Notes under the pieces: generated by a model
Told to the model about the DNA's origin: nothing
Databases searched by the model: none
What the model saw: only the letters and a program-made list of their open reading frames with translations
Assembly (NCBI GenBank): GCA_963921355.3
Contig: OZ001190.1
Location: forward strand, 62,001-126,000
Source of the DNA: CAWUEZ02 sp963921355
Lineage (GTDB): Bacteria; Pseudomonadota; Alphaproteobacteria; Thalassobaculales; Thalassobaculaceae
Length of the DNA: 64,000 bases
Reading direction: 5' to 3'
Translations under genes and position numbers: made by a program
Shown: piece by piece, positions 1-8,219 of the stretch
How positions within the stretch are numbered: the stretch's first letter is position 1
How the letters are laid out: the number at the start of each line of letters is the position of its first letter

Positions 1-166
1 AGCCGAGATAGAACGGCCCGATCTGGGCGTTGCCGAAGAAGCCGAGGAACCGATTCTGGACCGGTGTCCCGATCCGGGCGTCGTCCTCCGGCGGCAGCGC
101 GATCCCCATATGCGGGTGGCTCGTCTGCACCTGAACGCGGTTGAAGATGTTTTGATAGGTTGCCAT
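1..166 (-). CDS. pufM: Photosynthetic reaction centre M subunit (5' part)
   Basis: Only the first 55 or so codons are inside the window; the gene runs off the left edge. The N terminus begins MATYQNIFNRVQVQ and continues with the PufM-typical stretch FFGNAQIGPFYLG. The M subunit pairs with PufL in the inner membrane to hold the bacteriochlorophyll special pair, bacteriopheophytins and quinones. The start at 166 is set by a strong GGGGGAGG ribosome site and lies 18 bp after the pufL stop, so L and M are made from one message. Whether pufC or another gene follows cannot be seen. Confidence 0.93.
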   Translation of the reverse strand, partial: MATYQNIFNRVQVQTSHPHMGIALPPEDDARIGTPVQNRFLGFFGNAQIGPFYLG

Positions 167-184
167 GACGTTGTCCTCCCCCGC

Positions 185-1009
185 CTAGCGCCAGATCGGC
201 AGGTCAAGCCACCAGTTCCACCACTCCGGCCAGCCACGGGTCCAGAACGGGCCGCTGATGACGATGCAGACCGCACTCCAGAAGGCGGCGTTGAGAGCGA
301 CGAACAGGCCGAGGCGGTGGATCCCAAGCGTTCCGACCGAGTAGCCGATCGTGTCGCGCACGTAGGTGTCCTCGTGCTCGGGTGTCTTCACCGTGTGGCC
401 CTTCTGCGGGTTCACCGCCGACAGGACGACCGCACCATGCAACGACAGCAGCAGCGTGGTGGTGAAGAAGAAGCTCACCGCCACCATATGCGCCGGGTTG
501 TAGTGGAAGTGCAGGTACTGGTAGCCGACGTTGGAGACCCAATCGAGGTGGCTGAAGATGCCGTACGGGAAGCCGTGCCCCCAGGCGCCCAGCAGGACTG
601 GCCGAATGACGACAAGGGTCACGTAGGCGAAGATCGCCACACCGAAGGCGACGGGCACATGGTAGCCCATGCCGAGCTTGCGGCAGATCTCAACCTCACG
701 CAGCGTCCATGACACGAAGGCACCGATCGCGCAGATCGTCACAATCTGCCAGATCCCTCCTTCGGCAAGCGGCGCCAGCGCCAGGCCATAACTGATGTCC
801 GGCGGCGCAATGCTGATCAGCCACGGGTTCCAGGTCGGACCAAGGGCGGCACCCCACATGATCAACAGGGTGCCGAGCACGGCGAAGAAGATCGTTGTGA
901 CGCCGAAGAAGCCGACATAGAAGGGGCCGAACCAGAAATCGAAAAGATCGCCGCCCACCAGCGTTCCGCCGCGGACCCGATACTTTCGTTCAAAACTGAG
1001 CAGAGCCAT
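185..1009 (-). CDS. pufL: Photosynthetic reaction centre L subunit
   Basis: This 274-residue integral membrane protein has the normal family length. It starts MALLSFERKYRVRGG and has five hydrophobic segments. The histidines expected to ligate bacteriochlorophyll and the non-haem iron are present in the segments around YLHFHYNPAHMVAV and LLLSLHGAVVL. It forms the L half of the reaction-centre core and carries out light-driven charge separation from the special pair to the quinones. A GGAGGGGAG ribosome site precedes the ATG. It follows pufA after a 230-bp leader that contains hairpins, the usual puf layout. Confidence 0.97.
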   Translation of the reverse strand: MALLSFERKYRVRGGTLVGGDLFDFWFGPFYVGFFGVTTIFFAVLGTLLIMWGAALGPTWNPWLISIAPPDISYGLALAPLAEGGIWQIVTICAIGAFVSWTLREVEICRKLGMGYHVPVAFGVAIFAYVTLVVIRPVLLGAWGHGFPYGIFSHLDWVSNVGYQYLHFHYNPAHMVAVSFFFTTTLLLSLHGAVVLSAVNPQKGHTVKTPEHEDTYVRDTIGYSVGTLGIHRLGLFVALNAAFWSAVCIVISGPFWTRGWPEWWNWWLDLPIWR

Positions 1010-1078
1010 ATCTCACTCCCCTCCGGGATATCTCCGGGAACAGCCGACAAGGTGTACCCGGCCGGTTCCAGCCGCCTC

Positions 1079-1103
1079 CGGTTCCTGGTTCCGGGTGGAA
1101 CCG
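1079..1103 (-). repeat. Minor inverted repeat in the pufA-pufL spacer
   Basis: CGGTTCC at 1079-1085 pairs with GGAACCG at 1097-1103 around an 11-nt loop. It is a second, weaker stem in the pufA-pufL spacer, closer to pufL. Together with the larger hairpin at 1185-1223 it could shape segmental decay of puf mRNA. No T-tract follows, so it does not look like a terminator. Confidence 0.5.
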
Positions 1104-1184
1104 AAAGGCATTCGTTTCAGGTGTCGGGGCGGACGAAACCTTAAGCAAGGCTCCGTCCGCTCCAGTGTTGTTCCGCCGGAGGTC

Positions 1185-1223
1185 GAGGCCGAAGAGCTGA
1201 AGAGATTTCAGCGCAACGGCCTC
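1185..1223 (-). repeat. Intercistronic stem-loop just downstream of pufA
   Basis: On the mRNA strand GAGGCCG and CGGCCTC form an outer 7-bp stem, a 4x4 internal loop follows, then an inner 6-bp stem GCTGAA/TTCAGC with a 5-nt loop. It starts about 20 nt after the pufA stop codon. In Rhodobacter a hairpin in this position stabilises the pufBA segment and gives an excess of LH1 over reaction-centre protein; the same role is inferred here. There is no U-run, so it is more likely a decay barrier than a terminator. Confidence 0.7.
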
Positions 1224-1241
1224 TAGTCCGACGTCGGCGCG

Positions 1242-1373
1242 TTACCCAACAAACCAGTTGAACCGTTCCGTGCTCATCAGCACGAAATGGATCATCAGAG
1301 CCAGGGTCATGAGAAACACGCTCTGCGCGATGAGAGCGCGACGCGGGTCGAAGACCAGCCAAACTCTCCACAT
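1242..1373 (-). CDS. pufA: LH1 antenna alpha polypeptide
   Basis: This 43-residue single-span membrane protein starts MWRVWLVFDPRRALIAQ and ends ERFNWFVG. It is the alpha chain of the core light-harvesting complex around the reaction centre. The N-terminal WRVWLVFDPR motif and the histidine in LALMIHFVL, the bacteriochlorophyll ligand, are diagnostic. A GGAGGAG ribosome site stands just before the ATG. It lies 13 bp after the pufB stop, giving the canonical pufB-pufA order. It has no long C-terminal tail, unlike its pufB partner. Confidence 0.96.
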   Translation of the reverse strand: MWRVWLVFDPRRALIAQSVFLMTLALMIHFVLMSTERFNWFVG

Positions 1374-1386
1374 TGTGTGCTCCTCC

Positions 1387-1617
1387 CTACGCGACGAAGT
1401 TGAGGAGAGTGGTTCCCGCGACCGTAACGCCGTCGATTACCGACTGCGCGTAGCCGTCCGGACCGGGGATCCAGGGACGCCAGATCCACACGAGGAGGTG
1501 AGCGATCACCGCCACGATTGTGAATAGGGTCAATCCCTGCATGTAGAAGCGATGGAATTCCTGCGCTTCTCCTTCCGTCAGCCCGGAAAGGGACCCACTT
1601 CTAGTGCTGTCAACCAT
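1387..1617 (-). CDS. pufB: LH1 antenna beta polypeptide with C-terminal extension
   Basis: This 76-residue protein has the beta-chain signature: SGLTEGEAQEFHRFY, a membrane span with the ligand histidine in VIAHLLVWIW, and the terminal RPWIPGPDGY. It pairs with PufA to bind bacteriochlorophyll in LH1. About 20 further residues, mildly hydrophobic and ending LLNFVA, follow the point where mature beta chains stop. From memory the Rhodospirillum rubrum precursor has a comparable tail that is removed, so processing is likely here too. A GGAGGAAA ribosome site supports the ATG at 1617. Confidence 0.95.
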   Translation of the reverse strand: MVDSTRSGSLSGLTEGEAQEFHRFYMQGLTLFTIVAVIAHLLVWIWRPWIPGPDGYAQSVIDGVTVAGTTLLNFVA

Positions 1618-1757
1618 GTGTTTCCTCCGGAAACAGGCCTGTCAGCCGTTACCGCGCACCTCCCGCGCGGCGGGGATCACCTCCGCATCCTCCAGCGCAG
1701 CTGCAGAACACTTCGGTGGTATCCGACCGACGGATGCCGGCCGGATTCGGTGACCCG

Positions 1758-1985
1758 CTAACCCATCATCGCGAACGGCAGAAACGCGCTGGTCGCGGCG
1801 CGCGCATCGCCGATGATGGAGCGGGAATGACGATCCGTCGGCGGCCATGGGCGCCACCGCAAGGGCAACAACCGGGACACGGTTGCCGCCATCAGGAACA
1901 GAACGAAGCAGACCACGTACATGGCCCGAAACTCGCGGTTCTCCGACACACGCCGGCGTCCACGAGTGGTTTCGGATGCGTCCAT
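1758..1985 (-). CDS. pufQ: PufQ-like bacteriochlorophyll assembly protein
   Basis: This is a 75-residue protein with one central membrane span (MYVVCFVLFLMAATVSRLLP) in the classic pufQ position between bchZ and pufB. PufQ is thought to help deliver bacteriochlorophyll or intermediates to the antenna. The reading frame also offers an ATG at 2021 that overlaps the bchZ stop, but the ATG at 1985 has a near-perfect GGGAGGTGA ribosome site 5-6 nt upstream, so that start is preferred. The C-terminal half (RSIIGDARAATSAFLPF) is as I recall for Rhodospirillales PufQ; similarity to Rhodobacter PufQ is weak and the call rests partly on position. Confidence 0.75.
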   Translation of the reverse strand: MDASETTRGRRRVSENREFRAMYVVCFVLFLMAATVSRLLPLRWRPWPPTDRHSRSIIGDARAATSAFLPFAMMG

Positions 1986-2017
1986 GGCGGTCACCTCCCT
2001 TTCGTCGTCGATCTTGT

Positions 2018-3484
2018 TCATGCCGCCTTGCCCTCCTTCAGTGCGGAGAGCGATTGCGTCACGCGTTTCACTGTGATTCTGGCTTCACCGGCGGTCCGGG
2101 CGTCGCCTTCGATGCGTTCGCGCAGGCGCTTGGCTGCCGAGATGCGCACGAGGAACGGCTCCGCCTCGACATGACGGTCGAGCAGACACTGGGCGTCCGT
2201 ATCCCAGGGCCGGGTCGGCGCGGCGGCGTCGGCGCGCACCGGGGTCGCTTCCACCCGATCCATTTCGCTGGACAGCGGCAGGATGTGGAACAGCGCGTCG
2301 AACAGGGCGTTGCAGTATTCCTGCACGATATAGGTGGCGCCGGCGTAACCCATGAACGGGGTGCCGGTGGACCGGCGGATGATGGCGCCGGGGAAAGACG
2401 CCGGAATGTACTGGGCGCGACAGCCGAGTTCGGCGGCGTAGAACCGTTCGTTATAGGAGCCGAACAGCACCAGCGGCGGCGTCTCCTTGATCGCATCCTT
2501 CACCGCCGCGTTGTCCGGCTTCACCCCGGCCTGGCGGGAGAAGGCGAAGGTGCACGGGATGCCCAGCTCCTCGGTCAGGAACTGCTGCAGACCGCGGACA
2601 TAGGTGTCGGTGGCCACCACCGCGAAGGACGCGGTGGCGAAGAAGTCCTGGGTGACGCTGCGCCAGAGGTCCCAGATCGGCTTCAGCGTGGTCCGCTTCT
2701 CCTGCTCGATGAACGGCTCGGGATCGAGGCCGGTCAGCTCGCCGAGCTTGCGCAGGAAGTTGGTTGTGGCATGCATCCCGATCGGCGCCTGCAGGTACGG
2801 GCGGTCCATCTCTTCGCAAAGATTGCGGCCGAACTCCCGGTACAGGCAGATGTTCACATCCGCGTCGGGCAGCTTCTTGATGTCCTTCAGATGGCTGCCG
2901 AGCGGGAACACCATGTTCACCTCGCAGCCGATCCCTTCGACGAGACGCCGGATCTCGGCCAGGTCGGAGGGCATGTTGAAGGTGCCGTAGATCGCGCCGA
3001 TGATGTTGACCCGGGGCTTGGCGCCCGGCTTGACCTTCATGTCGGCACGGGCCGGCACCTTCTTCGGCCCGAACTCGGTCCACAGCCAGTAGATCGCCCG
3101 GTCGGCGCTCTGCCACTGGTCCTCGTCGATGGTGCGCGGCAGGAACCGACGCAGGTTCGAGCCCTCCGGCGTGACGCCGCCGCCGATCATCTCGGCGATG
3201 CTGCCGGTCACGACGACGGCCGGCATCGTCTCGTCCTGGCTGGCGCTGGCGCGGCGCAGTGCCTGCTCCGTGCCGTTCATCGAGAGCTCGTCCTCGGACA
3301 GCCCGGTCACGGTCACCGGAAGCTCGTGCGGCGGCAGCCCGTCCGTGTAGTGCAGGACCGCGGTGACCGGCAGATTCTCGCAGCCGACCGGCCCGTCGAT
3401 GACGACCCGCAACCCATGGATCGCCGTGAATGCGTATACCGCACCCCAGTATCCACCCGCCCGGTCATGGTCGAGGATCAGCAT
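2018..3484 (-). CDS. bchZ: Chlorophyllide a reductase subunit Z
   Basis: This 488-residue subunit is related to nitrogenase NifK. With BchY it forms the catalytic tetramer that reduces the C7=C8 bond of chlorophyllide, taking electrons from BchX. The N terminus MLILDHDRAGGYWGAVYAF and the early cysteine in GPVGCENLP, a likely Fe-S ligand, are characteristic. The gene starts only 3 nt after the bchY stop, with GGGAGGG upstream. Its stop overlaps the alternative upstream pufQ ATG, so it is tightly coupled to the puf genes. Confidence 0.97.
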   Translation of the reverse strand: MLILDHDRAGGYWGAVYAFTAIHGLRVVIDGPVGCENLPVTAVLHYTDGLPPHELPVTVTGLSEDELSMNGTEQALRRASASQDETMPAVVVTGSIAEMIGGGVTPEGSNLRRFLPRTIDEDQWQSADRAIYWLWTEFGPKKVPARADMKVKPGAKPRVNIIGAIYGTFNMPSDLAEIRRLVEGIGCEVNMVFPLGSHLKDIKKLPDADVNICLYREFGRNLCEEMDRPYLQAPIGMHATTNFLRKLGELTGLDPEPFIEQEKRTTLKPIWDLWRSVTQDFFATASFAVVATDTYVRGLQQFLTEELGIPCTFAFSRQAGVKPDNAAVKDAIKETPPLVLFGSYNERFYAAELGCRAQYIPASFPGAIIRRSTGTPFMGYAGATYIVQEYCNALFDALFHILPLSSEMDRVEATPVRADAAAPTRPWDTDAQCLLDRHVEAEPFLVRISAAKRLRERIEGDARTAGEARITVKRVTQSLSALKEGKAA

Positions 3485-3487
3485 CGC

Positions 3488-5005
3488 CTACCCTCCCGCC
3501 GACGGAGCTTGCGCGACCGCGCGTGACGGAATGGTGTAGCCGGCACTCTCGCCGGTCCCCACGCCTTCGAAGAAGTCGACCATGCCCTCGAAGCGGCTGC
3601 GCCCACGGGTCTGCGCCGCGACGATACCGGCCAGCGATCCGGCACCGGCCGGACCGAACAGCGGTCGCGCCGACACCATGTTGGTGAAGTAGACGGCAGG
3701 AATGCCGGCTTCCTTGGCGGCCTGGACCAACGGTGTCGTGCCGACCGCCAGGTCCGGCTTGGCGTCGTGCATCGCCGCAATGTCCTGCTCGAGGGATGCC
3801 CGGTACTGGACATGGGTGCCCTTGGCCGTCAGCCAGTCGAGGTCGGCCGCACTCCATTCGGTCTTCGGACACGCCGTGCCGACATAGGGCACGCGGGCAC
3901 CGGCCTCGACCAACAAGCGGGCGACCAGAAGTTCCGAACCTTCGTAGCCGGAAACCGTGACCGTCGCGTTGACAGGGTTGTCCGCCAGCGCGCCCCGGAT
4001 GGCCGGCAGAGCGGCGTTCTTCGCCGCCGCGATCTTCGTATCCGACACGCCGGCGGCGGTCCCGATGGCGGTCAGCCAATCCGCCGTGCCGTCGACCCCC
4101 ACCGGCCCGGACCCGACGACCGGGCGGCCGGCAGCGGCGAACTCGCGGATGCTGGCGGTGTAGAAGGGGTGCACCGCCGCCGCGACCCGACTGTCGAGGG
4201 CGGCGTAAAGGTCGCGCCATTCACGAGACGGCAGTTGCGGCGCGATCGACAGTCCCATCGGATCGAGCAGCGCGCCGACACCGACCGGGTCGGCCGGGAA
4301 CAGCTCGCCGATCAGGCAGACCGTCGGGCGGTCGTCCTTGAGGGACCGTGGCCGCGCGACCGGTCCGGCTTCCGCCTCCTTGCGCGCATAGCGCAGCATG
4401 GCGCCAGCCAACACGTCCTTGGCTTCGGCATGGGTCGGCACCCCGAAGCCCGGCACGTCGATGCCGATCACCCGAACCCCGTCGATTTCCGGAGGCAATC
4501 GGTCGAGCGGCACACCGGAGGCGGTCGGCACGCACAGATTGATCACGACAATGGCGTCATAGAGATCCGGATCCGCCATCTCGGCGACAGCGTTCCGGAT
4601 GTCCTCGTAGAGCTGGCCGGTAACCAGCGTCTCCGAATTGAACGGCACGTAACCGACCGTGCGCCGTGCGCCGTAGAAGTGTGACGTGAATGTCAGGCCA
4701 TAGACGCAGCAGGCCGAGCCCGAAAGGATCGTGGCGGTCCGACGCATCCGCAGCCCGACCCGCAGGGACCCGAAGGCGGGACACATGGATTGCGGCTGGT
4801 CATGGGGACCTTTCGGATAGTCGGCGGCGAGTTGGTCGAGCATCGCGCTCTTGCCGGCCTTGCGGGCCGCGTCGTTCATCACATCGGCCCCGGCATGGCA
4901 GCCGATCAACGCCGCCTCCGCCTGCTTCTTGCGCGCAGACGTCCCCGCCGACGCTGGCCGGTCGGCGTCGTTTGACGGGGACATGTCTGGCGTGTAGTCT
5001 TCCAT
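3488..5005 (-). CDS. bchY: Chlorophyllide a reductase subunit Y
   Basis: This protein of about 505 residues is the NifD-like partner of BchZ in chlorophyllide a oxidoreductase. Conserved cysteine-containing segments SMCPAFGSL, SACCVYGLTF and NLCVPTASGVP are seen in the first third. The open frame extends upstream to 5356, but that extra part is antisense to bchX and not protein-like; the ATG at 5005 (MEDYTPDMSP) lies 10 bp past the bchX stop behind a GAGG ribosome site. A second ATG at 4984 is possible. It belongs to the bchC-X-Y-Z run. Confidence 0.96.
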   Translation of the reverse strand: MEDYTPDMSPSNDADRPASAGTSARKKQAEAALIGCHAGADVMNDAARKAGKSAMLDQLAADYPKGPHDQPQSMCPAFGSLRVGLRMRRTATILSGSACCVYGLTFTSHFYGARRTVGYVPFNSETLVTGQLYEDIRNAVAEMADPDLYDAIVVINLCVPTASGVPLDRLPPEIDGVRVIGIDVPGFGVPTHAEAKDVLAGAMLRYARKEAEAGPVARPRSLKDDRPTVCLIGELFPADPVGVGALLDPMGLSIAPQLPSREWRDLYAALDSRVAAAVHPFYTASIREFAAAGRPVVGSGPVGVDGTADWLTAIGTAAGVSDTKIAAAKNAALPAIRGALADNPVNATVTVSGYEGSELLVARLLVEAGARVPYVGTACPKTEWSAADLDWLTAKGTHVQYRASLEQDIAAMHDAKPDLAVGTTPLVQAAKEAGIPAVYFTNMVSARPLFGPAGAGSLAGIVAAQTRGRSRFEGMVDFFEGVGTGESAGYTIPSRAVAQAPSAGG

Positions 5006-5015
5006 CGGCCGAACC

Positions 5016-5990
5016 TCAGACGCCTTCGTAGACGACTTCGAGCGACGGCCGCGGCGCGTACTCCGCCCCGCACATGTCCGCCAGGGTCGCCGGCTGAAGC
5101 TCGACACCGCGGCCGACATCCTCGCCCTTGAACAGGCCGAGCAGATCATCGTGGCTGAGCGGCGACGGTCGAACCGGCGGCGCTTCGGCGGCCCGTTGGG
5201 CCAGGCCCTCGAACAGCGGCGCCCATTGTCCGCCCGGTCGGCCGATGATCTCGTAGTTCGCGCTCTTGCGACGGATGTCCTCGTCGGCCGGGATCTCGGC
5301 CAACACCGGAATGCCGACCGCTTCGGCAAAGGCCTGGGCCTCGCCGGTGCCGTCATCCTTGTTGATCATCAGGCCGGCGACACCGACATTGCCGCCGAGG
5401 TTGCGGAAGTAATCCACAGCCGAGCAGACGTTGTTGGCAACGTAAAGCGACTGCAGGTCGTTCGAGCCGACAACGATCACCTTCTGGCACATGTCGCGGG
5501 CGATCGGCAGGCCGAAGCCGCCGCAGACGACGTCGCCCAGGAAATCGAGCAGCACATAGTCGAAGTCCCAGTCATGGAACCCGAGTTTCTCCAACAACTC
5601 GAAACCGTGGATGATGCCGCGCCCACCGCAGCCGCGGCCGACTTCGGGCCCTCCGAGTTCCATCGCAAAGACGCCGTCCCGAACGAAGCAGACATCGCCG
5701 ATCTCGACGGACTCGCCGGCCAGCTTCTTGCGTGAGGAGGTTTCGATGATGGTCGGGCAACTGCGCCCACCGAACAGCAGGGAGGTCGTGTCGCTCTTCG
5801 GATCGCATCCGATCAGCAGCACGCGCTTGCCCTGCTGGGCCATCATGTAAGACAGGTTGGCGAGCGTGAAACTCTTGCCGATGCCGCCTTTGCCGTAGAT
5901 CGCGATGATCTCGGTCTGCTTGGCGGGCGCCGCACTTTGGCCCGGTACGGCGTCGGCGCCGATCTCGACCTTGGTCGTCGTCGCGGTCAT
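5016..5990 (-). CDS. bchX: Chlorophyllide a reductase iron protein
   Basis: This NifH/BchL-like ATPase of 324 residues passes electrons to BchYZ through a [4Fe-4S] cluster bridging a homodimer. The P-loop is GKGGIGKS near residue 34. The two cluster cysteines sit in GRGCGGRG and DVVCGGFGLP. An upstream ATG at 6026 exists, but the ATG at 5990 overlaps the bchC stop as ATGA and has GGAGG 8 nt before it, so it is preferred. Coupling to bchC and bchY keeps the reductase subunits together. Confidence 0.97.
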   Translation of the reverse strand: MTATTTKVEIGADAVPGQSAAPAKQTEIIAIYGKGGIGKSFTLANLSYMMAQQGKRVLLIGCDPKSDTTSLLFGGRSCPTIIETSSRKKLAGESVEIGDVCFVRDGVFAMELGGPEVGRGCGGRGIIHGFELLEKLGFHDWDFDYVLLDFLGDVVCGGFGLPIARDMCQKVIVVGSNDLQSLYVANNVCSAVDYFRNLGGNVGVAGLMINKDDGTGEAQAFAEAVGIPVLAEIPADEDIRRKSANYEIIGRPGGQWAPLFEGLAQRAAEAPPVRPSPLSHDDLLGLFKGEDVGRGVELQPATLADMCGAEYAPRPSLEVVYEGV

Positions 5991-6928
5991 GAGCACGGCC
6001 TCCAGTTCAGGATCATCTTCAGACAACCGGCATCGCCGAACGCCGTGCGGTAGGCCGCATCGGCATCCAGGGCGTCATGGCGGTGGGTGATCAGTTCGCC
6101 GAGGGACAGCCGGCCGGCCGATACCAGCGCCGTCACGGCGGCCAGGTCGGGGTCGCGCCACTCGGCCGCAACACGGATCCGGGCCTCCCGCATGAAAGCC
6201 GGCGGAAAGGCGAATCCCAACGGCTCGCTGTAGAAGCCCGCCAGCACGATTTCGCCACCGGGCGCCAGCCGGGCGATCAGGGTATCGAGGATTGTGGGAT
6301 CGCCGCTGACATCGCAGATCGTTGCGTAGTCCCGTCGGTCGTCGTCGATCGGATGAATGACCTGATAGCCGTCGCCGCCGGAGCGCCGCCGCTCGTCGGT
6401 TTCCCAGACGATCGGGGCGTTCACCCCCCGCTCCTCGGCGAGGGCGACAGTGATACGTGCGATCAGACGCCCCAACACGCCGTGGCCGACGATCAGGTCG
6501 GGCAGACGGGCATTCTCCGCCGCCACCGCGTGGTATGCGGTCGCGGCCAACGCCAGCAGCGTGCCCATCTCGCCGAGCTCAGCATCGATGGTGATGGCGC
6601 GCGGGCTGGGTACAACCAGCCGAGAGGCCGACCCGCCGAAAAGCGACCGCACCTCGCCGAAGCACCGTGCGCCCGGCACGAAAACGGTTTCACCCTGACG
6701 CGCGCCGGAGGCGATCCTTCCGACCGACTCGTAACCCGGAACCAGGGGATATCCCATGCCCGGGAACGACGGCATCCGGCCACTGTAGAGCAGGCGTTCG
6801 GTGCCCGTGCTGATGCCACTCCAGTCGACATCCACAACCACGTCGCCGTCGCCGGGCTCGACCAGAGGCAGATCCGAAAGCCTCAGCGTTTCCGGCTTCT
6901 CAAGGACGATGGCAGTCGCGTTCGGCAC
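5987..6928 (-). CDS. bchC: 3-hydroxyethyl bacteriochlorophyllide a dehydrogenase
   Basis: This medium-chain dehydrogenase oxidises the C3 hydroxyethyl group to acetyl in bacteriochlorophyllide a synthesis. The open frame reaches 7021, but that extension runs through the promoter with two PpsR-type operators, so it cannot be the protein start. The GTG at 6928 (encoding VPNATAIVLEKPE) has a GGGGGG ribosome site 7 nt upstream and gives 313 residues, the usual length. The ATG at 6970 has no ribosome site and lies against the operator. Internal motifs include SGISTGTERLLYSG near the N terminus and VGHGVLGRLIAR in the nucleotide-binding fold. Confidence 0.94.
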   Translation of the reverse strand: MPNATAIVLEKPETLRLSDLPLVEPGDGDVVVDVDWSGISTGTERLLYSGRMPSFPGMGYPLVPGYESVGRIASGARQGETVFVPGARCFGEVRSLFGGSASRLVVPSPRAITIDAELGEMGTLLALAATAYHAVAAENARLPDLIVGHGVLGRLIARITVALAEERGVNAPIVWETDERRRSGGDGYQVIHPIDDDRRDYATICDVSGDPTILDTLIARLAPGGEIVLAGFYSEPLGFAFPPAFMREARIRVAAEWRDPDLAAVTALVSAGRLSLGELITHRHDALDADAAYRTAFGDAGCLKMILNWRPCS

Positions 6929-6976
6929 TTCTTGACCCCCCTTTGCGCATGCTCGCGCTAGAGAATCCATTCGTAC

Positions 6977-7020
6977 TGTAACGATATCTTTACACTCTTG
7001 TCTGTCAATCACAACAGACA
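6977..7020 (-). promoter_or_regulatory. bchC promoter with two PpsR/CrtJ operators 8 bp apart
   Basis: Two TGT-N12-ACA palindromes lie at 7003-7020 (TGTCAATCACAACAGACA on the plus strand) and 6977-6994 (TGTAACGATATCTTTACA), separated by exactly 8 bp. On the minus strand TTGACA (7003-7008) and TATCGT (6981-6986) are 16 bp apart and make a sigma-70-like promoter covered by both operators. In Rhodobacter capsulatus CrtJ binds cooperatively to two such sites 8 bp apart at bchC. The site lies immediately after the crtF stop, so bchCXYZ has its own light/oxygen-controlled promoter inside the superoperon. Confidence 0.9.
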
Positions 7021-7032
7021 ATCGGACGACAC

Positions 7033-8202
7033 TCAGTGCGCACCGGGAGTCGCGACCAGAAGGCCGGCCAGCATCGGGCGACGCAGGCGGACACGTTCAA
7101 CCTTGGAGAAGCCGGCGCGGCCCAGCAGGGCCGCGAACTCGCCGGGCGTGCGGCATCGACCGCCGCCCATGGCCAGCAGGTAAAAGCCGAAATAGGCATC
7201 GGCGATCGGATCGGCGGTGCTGTCTTCGGCCATCGGTTCGGCGATCAGCAGGCGTCCCTCTCTCGGGAGAGCGGCGCGGACCGCCGTCAGAAGCCGAATC
7301 ACGACGTCGTCTGGATGGTCGAAACACACGCGGATCAAGGAGATCAGGTCGGCGCCCTCGGGCAGCGGCTGTCGGTGGAAATCGACGCCCGTGGCCTCGC
7401 CTCGGCCGGCGAGGCCGGCCGCCTGCATGCGCTGACGTGCGGCATCGGCGACCGGTGGCAGATCGGCGACGCGGACACAGAGCTTCGGATACCGCAGGGC
7501 GGCCGCGATCGCGAAACCGCCCGTGCCGCCCCCGACATCGAGCAGTGCGGAGAACCGGCCGAGAGGATAGGCGTCGAGCACGTCCTCGACGATCATCGGC
7601 TGGGAAGCAGCCATCAAGGCGCTGTACTCGGAGATCCGTCCGGCATCCTGGCCCGCGGTCTCGTCGCGACCGGTATAGGGCCAATAGGTAGACAACGTGG
7701 TTTCCCCACCGTCACCGCGCAGAAGGCCGACCGGATCACGCAGGTCGGCATACAGGGCGGCGTGGTGCTGAACCATCTCTGCGACGCCCGCATTGCCGAG
7801 CACGGCCGCCCCGAGATCCCCCAGCCCGTAGCGCTCCGCACCGCGCGCCCGAACGAGGTCGAGGGCGTCGGCCGCCACCAGCAACCGCCGCATCGCCTCG
7901 GTTTCGAGGCCGAGGCGACGGGCCAGAACGTCGACCTGCTGCGGCCCTTCGGAAAGTGCCTCGATCACACCGAGGCGGATCACCGCCTGGAGAACCTGTG
8001 AGTAGACGAAGCCGGCGCAGAGATCGAACAGGGCGCGAGCCTTGCGTCGCGCCACCCACCGGGTCAGAGGGAACGAAGCTGCCCATTTCTGGAACCGGGG
8101 ATCCGACACCAGGCGGACCCGCAGCATATGGATGCGGTCGCCGAGCGAGGAGCCCCGAGGCGAGCTTTCGGGCATTGGACGGTCCTGCACCTGATCGGCC
8201 AT
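7033..8202 (-). CDS. crtF: Demethylspheroidene-type O-methyltransferase
   Basis: This 389-residue SAM-dependent methyltransferase methylates the C1 hydroxyl of acyclic carotenoids to a methoxy group. It has an N-terminal dimerisation helix-turn-helix region (residues about 40-150) and a Rossmann SAM-binding motif LLDVGGGTGGFAIA near residue 220. The C-terminal segment YFGFYLLAMGGGRCRTPGEF is typical of CrtF. It starts 17 bp after crtE and stops 12 bp before the bchC operators, matching the known crtEF-bchCXYZ superoperon. Confidence 0.95.
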   Translation of the reverse strand: MADQVQDRPMPESSPRGSSLGDRIHMLRVRLVSDPRFQKWAASFPLTRWVARRKARALFDLCAGFVYSQVLQAVIRLGVIEALSEGPQQVDVLARRLGLETEAMRRLLVAADALDLVRARGAERYGLGDLGAAVLGNAGVAEMVQHHAALYADLRDPVGLLRGDGGETTLSTYWPYTGRDETAGQDAGRISEYSALMAASQPMIVEDVLDAYPLGRFSALLDVGGGTGGFAIAAALRYPKLCVRVADLPPVADAARQRMQAAGLAGRGEATGVDFHRQPLPEGADLISLIRVCFDHPDDVVIRLLTAVRAALPREGRLLIAEPMAEDSTADPIADAYFGFYLLAMGGGRCRTPGEFAALLGRAGFSKVERVRLRRPMLAGLLVATPGAH

Positions 8203-8219
8203 CGCCGGCCGACCCGCCG

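Noticed and set aside
1847..3526. Long plus-strand open frame opposite bchZ
   Set aside because: It is a GC-skew shadow: no ribosome site, Arg/Gly/His-rich low-complexity protein, and a full BchZ is encoded on the other strand. Many similar long antisense frames elsewhere were dropped for the same reason.
6929..7021. Upstream extension of bchC to 7021
   Set aside because: It would put coding sequence through two PpsR-type operators and a promoter; the GTG at 6928 has a better ribosome site and gives normal length.
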